Of a stretch of 64,000 nucleotides of DNA, positions 17,345 to 25,369 are shown in pieces (the first letter of the stretch is position 1; every line of letters begins with the position of its first letter). Source of the DNA: JBFLYC01 sp040756735 (lineage in GTDB: Bacteria; Bacillota; DSM-16504; Desulfitibacterales; Desulfitibacteraceae). The notes beneath the pieces were generated by a model that saw nothing but the letters and a program-made list of their open reading frames with translations, made no database searches and was not told the DNA's origin. The stretch spans positions 6,292 through 70,291 of the forward strand of contig JBFLYC010000015.1 of the NCBI GenBank assembly GCA_040756735.1, given 5' to 3'. Both the position numbers and the translations under genes were made by a program.

Positions 17345-18798
17345 GGAAGATAACCATAGATCCCATTACCCGCTTGGAAGGCCATGGCAAAATAGCCATT
17401 TTCCTTGATGATGAAGGCAATGTGGCCAACAGTTATGTGCAGATTCCAGAACTCAGGGGATTTGAAAAATTTTGCGAGGGCAGGCCTGTTGAAGAAATTG
17501 TGCGTATAGTTCCTCGTATCTGCGGGGTCTGACCGCAAGCTCACCACCTGGCAGGTGTGAAAGCGTTAGACCAAGTATATAATGTAGATCCTCCTAAAAC
17601 GGCAAAGCTTTTAAGAGAAGTGATGTACTGTGGCCAGTATATACATTCTCACATTGCCCACTTTTATGCCCTGGCTGCACCGGATTTTGTGGTGGGTCCC
17701 CATGGGAAGCCTGAGGAACGCAATATTTTAGGGGTTGTAGCCAGAGTTGGCGTGGAAATGGGTAAAGAAGTGATCAAGCACCGCGCCTATGCCCAGGAAA
17801 TTCAAGCCATGATTGGCAGCAAGGCAACCCATCCTATTACAGGTCTTCCCGGCGGAATGAGTAAGGGCATAACTGAAGAGCAGCGGCAGGAAATTATTGA
17901 AAAGGGCAAGTCCTGTTTGGAATTTGCCAAGGTTTCCATGAAAGTCTTTGAAGATGTGGTTCTTAAGAACAAAGAATACCTGGATTTAATCTTAAGTGAC
18001 GCTTACCAGCTTAATACCTATTCCATGGGTCTTGTGGATGACAATAACCAGATGAATTTTTATAACGGCAAGATAAGAATTGTAGACCCGCAAGGAAAAG
18101 AGTTTGCAAAATTCGAGGCCAAAGATTACTTGAATTACATTGAAGAGCATGTGGAACCCTGGTCATATCTTAAGTTTCCTCACTTGAAGGAGATCGGCTG
18201 GAAAGGCTTTGTAGATGGAGAAGGCAGCGGTATCTACCGTGTTGCGCCCCTTGGCAGGATCAATGTTTCAGAGGGCATGGCAACTCCCCTGGCAAATGAA
18301 GCCTATGAGAAGTTGGTACATACCTTTGGCGGCAAACCTATTCAGGCAACCCTGGCCTTCCACTGGGCACGTTTGGTGGAACTCATCTATGCCGCAGAGC
18401 GGCTGCTTGAACTGGCTGGGGATGAAGAATTAAGCGGTCCTAATTTCCGCATCCTGCCTACTGAAACTCCAAATGAAGGCGTGGGAGTCGTGGAAGCCCC
18501 GAGGGGCACCTTGTTCCATCACTACCAGGCTGATGAACGGGGCATCACGAAAAAGGTTAACCTGATTGTGGGCACAACTAACAATTACGCTGCAATTAAC
18601 ATGAGCGTGGGCAAGGCTGCCAAGGGCTTGATTAAGAAGGGAGAGGTGAACCAGGGGCTTTTGAATATGGTTGAAATGGCTTTTAGGGCTTATGACCCCT
18701 GCTTTTCCTGTGCAACCCACTCTCTGCCCGGCAAGCCTCCCCTGGAAATAAAAATTTATGACAGCCGGGGGAATCTGCAGGAGCAAATATGTCCCTAG
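17341..18798 (+). CDS. mvhA: [NiFe] hydrogenase large subunit MvhA, selenoprotein (UGA at 17530-17532 read as Sec64)
   Basis: 485 residues if the TGA at 17530-17532 is decoded. The N-terminal L1 motif, normally RxCGxCxxxH, reads RICGV-U-PQAHHLAG: Cys61 is kept and the second cysteine is the UGA codon. The C-terminal L2 motif DPCFSCATH (452-460) keeps both cysteines, so the Sec is in L1, not in L2 as in known [NiFeSe] enzymes. The frame is open on both sides, the sequence after the stop is conserved hydrogenase, and a hairpin follows. A 25-residue tail after His460 would be cut by the protease encoded next. Without read-through no active enzyme could form. Confidence 0.88.
17541..17560 (+). 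promoter_or_regulatory. Candidate bacterial SECIS hairpin in mvhA
   Basis: Stem CACCT/AGGTG with loop GGC (17545-17557), extended by TCA/TGA across one bulged C. It begins 8 bases after the UGA at 17530-17532, giving a loop-to-UGA distance within the range known for bacterial SECIS elements. Support is structural only. Confidence 0.55.
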
Positions 18799-19262
18799 GC
18801 AGGACCATTGTAATTGGGCTGGGCAACCCTATACTCAGCGATGACGGTGTAGGGATCTTTGCCGCCAGGGCATTGGAGGAAAAATTAGCAGGGGAGGGCA
18901 TGGCAAATGTGGATGTGGTTGAGGCTTCCCTGGCAGGTTTTAACCTGCTGGACTTAATCCTTGGCTATGAGGAAGCTGTGATCATAGACTCCATTCAGAC
19001 CAAAGACGGCAGGGTCGGGGAGATTTACTGCTTTACTCCTGAAACTCTGGTGCATACCATCAGACTTGCTTCAATACATGATGTTAACCTGGCCACAGCC
19101 CTGGAATTTGGAAAAGCCATGGACATGGATATTCCACATAAAGTTACCATTTATGCAGTGGAAATAGCAGATAACTCAACCTTTGCCGAGGGCTGCTGCG
19201 AGGAAGTATCAGCTGCTATTCCTAGAATAGTAGAAATGGTGCTGGAGGACCTTCGGAACTGA
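18789..19262 (+). CDS. Hydrogenase maturation endopeptidase (HyaD/FrcD family)
   Basis: 157 residues with the family motifs GLGNPILSDDGVG, an acidic Ni-sensing residue in VVEASLAG, DSIQTKDGRVG and the metal-binding HDVNLATAL. This nickel-dependent protease removes the C-terminal tail of the large subunit after nickel insertion. It overlaps the end of mvhA by 10 bases, and mvhA has the matching 25-residue tail, so the pair is probably specific. It ends the hydrogenase operon; a terminator follows. Confidence 0.92.
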   Translation: MSLGRTIVIGLGNPILSDDGVGIFAARALEEKLAGEGMANVDVVEASLAGFNLLDLILGYEEAVIIDSIQTKDGRVGEIYCFTPETLVHTIRLASIHDVNLATALEFGKAMDMDIPHKVTIYAVEIADNSTFAEGCCEEVSAAIPRIVEMVLEDLRN

Positions 19263-19288
19263 TGTTAATAAAAAGTTTTTAGAAAAAG

Positions 19289-19345
19289 GCCCTGCTGGAG
19301 GAGAATTGCTCTATGGGTGGGTATTTCTCCAGGCAGGGCTTTTTT
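19289..19345 (+). terminator. Rho-independent terminator after the hydrogenase operon
   Basis: GCCCTGC...GCAGGGC stem extended by GGAG/CTCC, with a long loop, followed by six T. It lies 27 bases after the protease stop. Confidence 0.8.
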
Positions 19346-19429
19346 GCTATAATAAAGAATAGAAACAGGTTAAGGCCAATTGCCAACAATCAAATACAAA
19401 CAAGGGTTTTAAGTTAATTAATTAAATGG

Positions 19430-19435
19430 TATAAT
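19430..19435 (+). promoter_or_regulatory. Possible -10 box of the nucleotidyltransferase pair
   Basis: A perfect TATAAT. The hexamer 17 bases upstream (TTTTAA) is a poor -35, so the call is weak. It is placed to drive the two-gene unit starting near 19497. Confidence 0.35.
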
Positions 19436-19496
19436 ATGGGTAATCTACTCTGTAGATACAAAAATTTTATTGGCTCATTGTTAGGGGAGATTTGTT

Positions 19497-19646
19497 ATTA
19501 AAAAGGTTATACACAGAGCACTAACGCAAATGGAAATAGAATTGTATAGAAACATGTCGCCCAGAGAAAAATTCAAGAGACATATTGAGCTTTTTTACCT
19601 GTGCAAAAAATTAAGCAAAGGCAAGGAAGTAAAGGATAATCAATGA
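19497..19646 (+). CDS. Small basic hypothetical protein, partner of a nucleotidyltransferase
   Basis: The frame runs from a TAG at 19482 to a TGA at 19644-19646 and overlaps the next start by ATGA. The first ATG is at 19530, giving 38 residues (starting MEIELYRNMSPREKFKRH). A GGGGAGA ribosome binding site at 19484-19490 fits better with a non-standard ATT at 19497, giving 49 residues. The protein is helical and charged. The tight coupling suggests a two-gene unit of the small-protein/nucleotidyltransferase type. I do not recognise the family. Confidence 0.5.
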   Translation: MKKVIHRALTQMEIELYRNMSPREKFKRHIELFYLCKKLSKGKEVKDNQ

Positions 19647-20188
19647 ATGTTATAGAGGCTTTAAAATCAATCAAGAAAATATTTACTGATAATAAAATCC
19701 CCTATTGCCTAATTGGAGGTTTTGCCGTTTCAATCTATGGAAAACCCAGGTTTTCTGAAGATATAGACTTTCTAGTAATCTACGATGATGAAGGGAAAAG
19801 GAAACTAATAGATTACTTGACAGGCAATAACATTGAGCATAACTATAGGAGTTCAGATTTATTTGAGCCAATTGGAGATTTATTAGAATTAAAATTATCT
19901 GGAATCATTGTTCAGACTATTAGAGGCAGATATAAATGGGAGAAAGAAATTTTAGATAATTCAGTTGAATACGAGTTGGAACCACAGCTAAGCATTAAGG
20001 TTGTTAAACCTGAAGACCTATTAATATTGAAACTAAAAGCTGGAGGAACCCTTGACTTAATTGATGTTAATAACATATACCAAGTGCAAAAAGACAGCTT
20101 AAATATTGAATATTTAGTGGGAAGAATTGAGCAGCTTAATTTAAAGTTGATTGCCCAAACAACAATGTTATCTGAAATATTGACTTAG
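19643..20188 (+). CDS. Nucleotidyltransferase of the AbiEii/DUF6036 kind
   Basis: 181 residues. The polymerase-beta-like signature is clear: GGFAVSIYG (residues 25-33) followed by SEDIDFLV with the metal-binding pair Asp40/Asp42. A third acidic region near LELKLSGI fits this superfamily. Relatives act as toxins in toxin-antitoxin or abortive-infection systems, or as stand-alone enzymes of unknown role. The small gene upstream would be its partner. Its base composition is more AT-rich than the genes on either side, which suggests acquisition. Confidence 0.7.
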   Translation: MNVIEALKSIKKIFTDNKIPYCLIGGFAVSIYGKPRFSEDIDFLVIYDDEGKRKLIDYLTGNNIEHNYRSSDLFEPIGDLLELKLSGIIVQTIRGRYKWEKEILDNSVEYELEPQLSIKVVKPEDLLILKLKAGGTLDLIDVNNIYQVQKDSLNIEYLVGRIEQLNLKLIAQTTMLSEILT

Positions 20189-20280
20189 AAAAATCCTGTA
20201 AATATGAATAGAAGTTTTGCTGATTGGGTCAGCCTCCTGAAATAAAGTAGGTGATAAATAGAGTATATTCTGTAAAAACA

Positions 20281-20341
20281 AAAGCCCTGTCCTAAGGGAA
20301 ACGTGTACAAGGCGTTCCCCCGCAGGTGGCAGGGCTTTTTT
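20281..20341 (+). terminator. Rho-independent terminator after the nucleotidyltransferase
   Basis: AAAGCCCTG...CAGGGCTTT with an inner GGGAACG/CGTTCCC stem and a T run. The 420-base gap between 20188 and 20609 holds this terminator, a sigma-H promoter, a repeated operator-like motif and a CCAGG/CCTGG hairpin near 20485. Confidence 0.8.
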
Positions 20342-20411
20342 GCTGAATTATTTGCTGAATTAAATGATAAGTTTGACTAGAAAAAAATTGCCAGAACTAG
20401 ATTTTGGGAGG

Positions 20412-20437
20412 AGGAATTGGAGAAAAAACAGCGAATA
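20412..20437 (+). promoter_or_regulatory. Sigma-H-type promoter of the first NCS2 permease
   Basis: AGGAATT, 14 bases, GAATA; the -10 is preceded by GC as in GCGAATA. This fits the Spo0H consensus RnAGGAwWW - N11-12 - RnnGAATww. The permease ATG is 171 bases downstream. Confidence 0.6.
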
Positions 20438-20446
20438 GAATAAAAT

Positions 20447-20481
20447 GTTAGACAATACAACAATAAGACAATCCAACAATT
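20447..20481 (+). promoter_or_regulatory. Operator-like motif, two copies
   Basis: TTAGACAATACAACAAT is followed directly by AAGACAATCCAACAATT. The same word occurs downstream of the sigma-H promoters of the xdhD operon (22417) and of gntR (48513). It begins about 10 bases after the -10 box, so a bound protein would block transcription. Confidence 0.4.
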
Positions 20482-20608
20482 ACCAGGTGTGCCTGGCCAG
20501 CAACCAGCAGGGGAGGTGCATAAAAGGGTAGACTCAAACTTATAATTTCTTCATGATGTAGTGCAGGGTATCGGTTACAAACGGTATTAACAAACGTGAG
20601 GTGGTTTC

Positions 20609-22126
20609 ATGAACCAAGTTAATTATCCTTTGTTTAAACGGGAAGACATTGATGGTTTTTTTGCCCTATTCCAAAATAACCTTGCTAACTTTGTGTTGAT
20701 CTCAGTTATTCTACTAAATATGGGTTTTCCTGCAGAGATTGTATTTGGCAGGGTAATTGTTGGAGCTGCAGTTGCCGTATTGGTGGGCAATCTGTACTAT
20801 GCCCATATGGCCAAAAAATTAGCTATAAAGGAAAACCGGACAAACGTAACCGCACTATCTTATGGTATAAGCACTCCCGTAATGTTTGTCTTTTTGTTTG
20901 GCGTGATGGGCCCGGCTTTGGCATTGACCAATGACCCATACATGGCCTGGAAAATCAGCGTTGCAGCTGCCTTAATAGCCGGTGTGATTGAGGTATTAGG
21001 CAGTATAATTGGTCCTTGGGTTAGAGAAAAACTGCCCAGGGCAGCCATGCTGGGAGCATTAGCCGGTGTAGCCTTTGCCTTTATAGGCGGCGAACTATTC
21101 TTTAAAACCTTTGCCATGCCGGCAATAGGTATGCTTGTTTTAGTGATTATTCTCCTTGGCCTTTTTGCAAAAGTTACCATGCCCTTTAAAATTCCTACTT
21201 CTTTATTCGCTATAGTTTTAGGTACGGTGCTGGCTTATGCCATCGGCAGGGCAGATCCGGGAGCTATTGCCGAAGGTTTCGCGCAGATAGGCTTCTATCC
21301 TATTCTGCCGACCTTTGCAGGCTTTGAAGGTATGGGCTATCTGTTTGGCCCCATGTTTGCTCTGTTTGCTATTTTGCTGCCCATCTCTATGTACAACTTT
21401 ATCGAAACCATGAACAATGTTGAAGCCATGAAGTGTGCAGGGGACTCTTACGATGTAAGGGAAGCCCAAATAGCTGACGGCGCTGGCACTATTATTGGGG
21501 CTCTATTTGGCGGAGTTTTTCCGACAACGGTCTATATTGCTTCAGTGGGTTCAAAATGGATGAATGCAGGAAGGGGATACTCCATTCTTAACGCAGTGGT
21601 ATTTATAATAGCTGCCAGTATAGGTTTAATAGGCGCAATAGCCAAGATTATTCCGGTGGCAGTAATTGCTCCTATCCTGGTTTTTGTCGGTTTGTCCATG
21701 GTATCCCAGGCATTTAATTCTTCTCCAAAGTCCCATGCACCTGCAGTGGGTATCGCCATGATTCCCTATCTTGCCAACTATCTTATGAGCAGGTTTAATG
21801 CAGCTGCCCCGGAAGCGGTTGCCAATATTTCTCCAGGTGTTGTTCCCTTGGGACAGGGCGCCATGTTTACAGCGCTGATCTGGGGTGCAATGACAGTATT
21901 TATAATTGAAAGAGATTTTTACAAGGCAGGTATTGCTTCCTTGGTGGGAGCAGGTCTTGCTTTCATTGGAATTACCAGTGCTCCCAAGATGGCTCTCAAT
22001 GCAGCGCCTGAGTTTACCATAGGTTATATTATCGCGGCAGGGTTGCTCTTTTTCTTTCATTTTACTGCCAAGGACCTTCCCAAAGACTCTGCACAAACAG
22101 AACAAGAAAAATGTATGGATGCCTAA
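20609..22126 (+). CDS. NCS2-family purine permease (AzgA-like)
   Basis: 505 residues with about 12-14 hydrophobic segments. It resembles the AzgA/GhxP branch of NCS2 carriers (ADGAGTIIGALFGG near residue 290, then TTVYIASVGSK), which import guanine, hypoxanthine or adenine by proton symport. The ATG follows GTGAGGTGG. It stands alone between a terminator and the xdhD leader, so it can be expressed separately. The substrate cannot be fixed from sequence; xanthine or urate are also possible. Confidence 0.82.
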   Translation: MNQVNYPLFKREDIDGFFALFQNNLANFVLISVILLNMGFPAEIVFGRVIVGAAVAVLVGNLYYAHMAKKLAIKENRTNVTALSYGISTPVMFVFLFGVMGPALALTNDPYMAWKISVAAALIAGVIEVLGSIIGPWVREKLPRAAMLGALAGVAFAFIGGELFFKTFAMPAIGMLVLVIILLGLFAKVTMPFKIPTSLFAIVLGTVLAYAIGRADPGAIAEGFAQIGFYPILPTFAGFEGMGYLFGPMFALFAILLPISMYNFIETMNNVEAMKCAGDSYDVREAQIADGAGTIIGALFGGVFPTTVYIASVGSKWMNAGRGYSILNAVVFIIAASIGLIGAIAKIIPVAVIAPILVFVGLSMVSQAFNSSPKSHAPAVGIAMIPYLANYLMSRFNAAAPEAVANISPGVVPLGQGAMFTALIWGAMTVFIIERDFYKAGIASLVGAGLAFIGITSAPKMALNAAPEFTIGYIIAAGLLFFFHFTAKDLPKDSAQTEQEKCMDA

Positions 22127-22136
22127 TGAGCAAAGC

Positions 22137-22162
22137 AGGATTTTCCTAAAAAATGGAGAATG
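22137..22162 (+). promoter_or_regulatory. Sigma-H-type promoter ahead of the purine riboswitch
   Basis: GCAGGATTT (AGGATTT at 22137-22143), 14 bases, GAATG. Its transcript would begin some 30 bases before the aptamer at 22203, so this promoter would feed the riboswitch. Confidence 0.55.
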
Positions 22163-22202
22163 TTTATGCTAGGCAGCAAAATTAGATATTTTTAACGGCA
22201 TT

Positions 22203-22307
22203 CTTCGTATAATCCCAACAATACGGGTTGGGACTTTCTAGCGGGAAACCGTAAATTACCCGACTACGAAGGGATTTCATAATTCCTTCGTAGTCTTTAT
22301 TTTTTTA
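22203..22307 (+). promoter_or_regulatory. Purine (guanine-type) riboswitch with transcription terminator
   Basis: All purine-aptamer parts are visible. P1: CTTCGTA (22203-22209) pairs with TACGAAG (22265-22271). P2: TCCCAAC/GTTGGGA closes loop AATACGG. J2/3 is CTTTCTAG. P3 is CGGG-AAA/TT-ACCCG with loop CCGTAAA. The GG and CC of the two loops can kiss. The J3/1 base is C (GACTA), the guanine-type specificity position. The 3' P1 strand is also the 5' arm of a strong terminator (GACTACGAAGG...CCTTCGTAGTC, then seven T). Ligand binding should therefore prevent termination, an ON switch for the xdhD operon. J2/3 differs from the common form by a G before P3. Confidence 0.85.
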
Positions 22308-22365
22308 ATTCCTGCAATATTTTGGTCTTATTAGATTTTTATATAAATAACCTTGTAATTGAGGG

Positions 22366-22392
22366 AGGATTTATTAAATCAGGTGTAGAATA
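22366..22392 (+). promoter_or_regulatory. Second sigma-H-type promoter of the xdhD operon
   Basis: AGGATTT, 15 bases, GAATA (GTAGAATAAA). It lies downstream of the riboswitch terminator, so transcripts from it would escape riboswitch control. An operator-like TTAGACAATCCTACAATC follows at 22417-22434. Confidence 0.6.
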
Positions 22393-22416
22393 AAAGATTT
22401 GATAATAGTCCGACAA

Positions 22417-22434
22417 TTAGACAATCCTACAATC
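22417..22434 (+). promoter_or_regulatory. Operator-like motif upstream of xdhD
   Basis: TTAGACAATCCTACAATC, matching words at 20448 and 48516. It stands about 25 bases after the sigma-H -10 box. Confidence 0.4.
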
Positions 22435-22561
22435 CTTTTATTTTGAAAGAAGTCCAGATTCCGTTATTTTTTTCACAATAATTACTAAAGCTAATATTTG
22501 ATTATAGTAATTTTAGTAGATGAGGATGTAAGCAGGGTTGGTGGCAGAGGAGGGATCATTT

Positions 22562-25351
22562 TTGGCAGATGCACTTTTTTTCACTGTTAACGGTAAGAAG
22601 TACTGCATAGAAAATCCTGGAAGCTTGACATTGTTGAAATATCTCCGTGAACATCTTGGACTGATGGGAACAAAGAATGGGTGCAGCCAGGGGCACTGCG
22701 GGACTTGTACCGTGATTGTTGATGGCAAGGCTAAAAGAGCCTGTTTGTTAAAGGTACAGAAGTTAAAGGACAGCAGCATTGAGACCATTGAGAATTTGAG
22801 TAAAGACGGCAAGCTCCACCCTATCCAGGAAGCTTTTATAAAAGAAGGGGCTGTTCAGTGCGGTTTTTGCACGCCAGGCATGGTCATGGCAGCAAAAGCC
22901 CTCCTGGATGTTAATACCTGCCCAACAGAAGAAGAGATTAAGGATGCGCTGAAATTTAATATTTGCCGCTGTACGGGTTATGCTGCCATCATTAGAGCTG
23001 TAAACAGGGCAGCCAGGGTCATGAGGGGTGAAGAACCGGTATCAGGTGATCCATATGAAACAGGTATTGGCCAATCACCAATTAAAAAAGACGCAAGGGA
23101 AAAAGTCACAGGCAAACCTATCTTTGCTGATGACCTGCAGATGCAGGGAATGCTTTACGGAAAGCTATTGTTGAGTACACATCCCTTTGCCAGAATTAAA
23201 TGGATAGACATAAGCCAGGGGGAAGTCCGGCCTGGTGTAGTTAAAATCCTTACAGCCAGGGATATCCCCGGCAGGAACGCTTTTGGCCTGCTGACGCCCC
23301 ACCAGCCTGTGCTGGCAGGTGATGTGGTAAGATATATGGGAGACCCTGTTGCGGTTGTTTTTGCTGAAAGTGAAGAGATGGCTGAGGCAGCTTTAAAATA
23401 TATTAAGGTGGAATATGAACCCCTGAAGGGTATTTTTGCTCCCGAAGACGGGATGGCCAGGGGAGCTCATCTAATTCATGAAAGTGGGAACAGCAACCTG
23501 GTCCACCACGTGCCGGTTCGCAGGGGAAATGTTGAAAAAGCCTTTGCTGAGGCTGATGTTATTATAGAAGGAATATACAGCACGCCCATGGTGGAACACG
23601 CTTATTTGGAGCCTGAATCTGCTCTGGCCAGGGTTGATGATGAAGGTGTTATTAACGTCTGGACTGCCAGTCAGGGGTCATTTGCCTTTAGAGAAATGAT
23701 TGCTGCAAGCCTAGACATACCGGAGGAACAGGTGCGGGTAATTTATACTCCTGCAGGAGGAGCCTTTGGCGGCAAGGAGGAACCCACTGTCCAGATACAC
23801 TGTGCCCTGGGGGCAAAGGTTACAGGCAGGCCGGTAAAAATGACCCTGACGCGCCAGGAATCCCTGATCATGTCCACTAAGAGGCACTGGGAGAGGATGT
23901 ATTACCGTCACGGAGCAACTAAAGACGGCAGGATTACTGCTGTGGAAGCCAGGGTTTTAGTGGATGCTGGAGCCTATGATTCCTTAAGTAAACCAGTGGT
24001 ATTCAGGTCTGCAGTGGTCGCTGCAGGACCCTATGACATACCCAATGTCCACATTGACTCTTATGGGATTTATACAAATCATCCTCCAGGAGGGGCCTTT
24101 AGAGGTTTTGGCAGCACACAGGTGGCTTTTGGCGCTGAACAGCAGGTGGACAGGATAGCCAGGGCTCTTAACATGGATCCCTTTGAAATTAGAAGGATTA
24201 ACGGGCTTAGGGAAGGAAAGGCCACCATAACGGGACAGGTTCTTAAAAAAGATGCAGGTTATCTGGAAACCTTAGAAGAGGTTGAAAAGGCTTTAGCAGC
24301 ATACAAAAAGAATCTTCCCAAGGCATCCCCAGGCAAGAAAATTGGCATTGGTGTAGCCAGTTCATATAAAAATGTAGGCCTTGGAGCAGGCAAGAAAGAC
24401 AGGGCTGGGGCAGAAATTGAGCTAAGCTCCGAAGGCATTGTTTACCTCAAGGTAGGCGCAACCGACATGGGGCAGGGTTCTGATACGGCACTGGCACAGA
24501 TTGCGGCTGAAGCTACAGGTATCCACTATGATGACTTTGTAGTTGTTTCCAATGATACAGCCCAATCTCCAGATGGAGGAGTAACTACTGCTTCTAGACA
24601 AACTTACATTTCCGGTCATGCTGTACTCGGAGCTGCCAAAAAATATTTGGAGGTTTTCAATAAGTTTCTGCTTGAGGAATGCGGGATAGAAGCCGGCGAT
24701 TACGAAATGGCTCCAGGAGGAATTAAGCTCACAGCAAAGGGTCAAGGCCAGTTTATCAGCTTTCAAGAATTGGGTGAAAGAGCAGCAAAAAGACAGTTTA
24801 GGCTGCAGGCAGAATACCTTTATGTTGCTCCAACAACTTACCCTTTAAGAGAAAGGGCTGATCATGAACAGGGTGTGCCCCTGGAGAAGTATGACATACA
24901 TTTTGCTTACTGTTTTAATACCCAGGCAGCAGTTGTTGAGGTGGATGAAAACACCGGTGAAGTAAAAGTGCTCAAGGTCATTGCAGCCCAGGACCTGGGC
25001 AGGGCTATTCATCCACAAAACAGCCGCTGCCAGATAGAAGGCGCCATAGTCATGGGCATAGGCTATGGACTAAGTGAAGAATTCAAGCTGGAAGACGGCA
25101 GGATGATCACGGATAACCTTGCCAAGCTAAGACTGCCCAAGATAACGCAGGTACCCCAAATGGAAACAATTCTGGTTGAACAACTGTCCGACGGACCCTT
25201 TGGGGCAAAAGGGATGGGGGAAGTGCCCATAAATTCCACAGCGCCTGCAGTCATCAGCGCCATTTATGATGCTGTGGGGGTAAGAATCGCAGATTTACCG
25301 GCTACCAGAGAAAAGGTCCTCGCAGCCCTGAAAGCAAAGCAAGGAAAATAG
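22562..25351 (+). CDS. xdhD: XdhD-type selenium-dependent xanthine dehydrogenase (fused Fe-S and Mo subunits)
   Basis: 929 residues from a TTG with GGAGGGA 8 bases upstream (an earlier GTG at 22538 has no such site). Residues 1-160 are a [2Fe-2S] x2 module (GCSQGHCGTC, QCGFCTPG, CRCTGY). The rest is a molybdenum hydroxylase with GGAFGGKEE, FRGFGSTQVAFG and the catalytic Glu in GMGE. The length and fusion match E. coli XdhD and the family annotated as selenium-dependent xanthine dehydrogenase; the selenium is a labile ligand on Mo, so no UGA is expected. It probably interconverts hypoxanthine, xanthine and urate. FAD and reductase partners follow as ygfK and ygfM. Confidence 0.88.
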   Translation: MADALFFTVNGKKYCIENPGSLTLLKYLREHLGLMGTKNGCSQGHCGTCTVIVDGKAKRACLLKVQKLKDSSIETIENLSKDGKLHPIQEAFIKEGAVQCGFCTPGMVMAAKALLDVNTCPTEEEIKDALKFNICRCTGYAAIIRAVNRAARVMRGEEPVSGDPYETGIGQSPIKKDAREKVTGKPIFADDLQMQGMLYGKLLLSTHPFARIKWIDISQGEVRPGVVKILTARDIPGRNAFGLLTPHQPVLAGDVVRYMGDPVAVVFAESEEMAEAALKYIKVEYEPLKGIFAPEDGMARGAHLIHESGNSNLVHHVPVRRGNVEKAFAEADVIIEGIYSTPMVEHAYLEPESALARVDDEGVINVWTASQGSFAFREMIAASLDIPEEQVRVIYTPAGGAFGGKEEPTVQIHCALGAKVTGRPVKMTLTRQESLIMSTKRHWERMYYRHGATKDGRITAVEARVLVDAGAYDSLSKPVVFRSAVVAAGPYDIPNVHIDSYGIYTNHPPGGAFRGFGSTQVAFGAEQQVDRIARALNMDPFEIRRINGLREGKATITGQVLKKDAGYLETLEEVEKALAAYKKNLPKASPGKKIGIGVASSYKNVGLGAGKKDRAGAEIELSSEGIVYLKVGATDMGQGSDTALAQIAAEATGIHYDDFVVVSNDTAQSPDGGVTTASRQTYISGHAVLGAAKKYLEVFNKFLLEECGIEAGDYEMAPGGIKLTAKGQGQFISFQELGERAAKRQFRLQAEYLYVAPTTYPLRERADHEQGVPLEKYDIHFAYCFNTQAAVVEVDENTGEVKVLKVIAAQDLGRAIHPQNSRCQIEGAIVMGIGYGLSEEFKLEDGRMITDNLAKLRLPKITQVPQMETILVEQLSDGPFGAKGMGEVPINSTAPAVISAIYDAVGVRIADLPATREKVLAALKAKQGK

Positions 25352-25369
25352 TAAGGAGGTTGAAAATTC

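Noticed and set aside
17530..17532. The TGA in mvhA as a nonsense mutation making a pseudogene
   Set aside because: It falls precisely on a conserved metal-ligand cysteine, the downstream 421 codons are intact and conserved, a hairpin follows, and mvhD in the same operon shows the same pattern.
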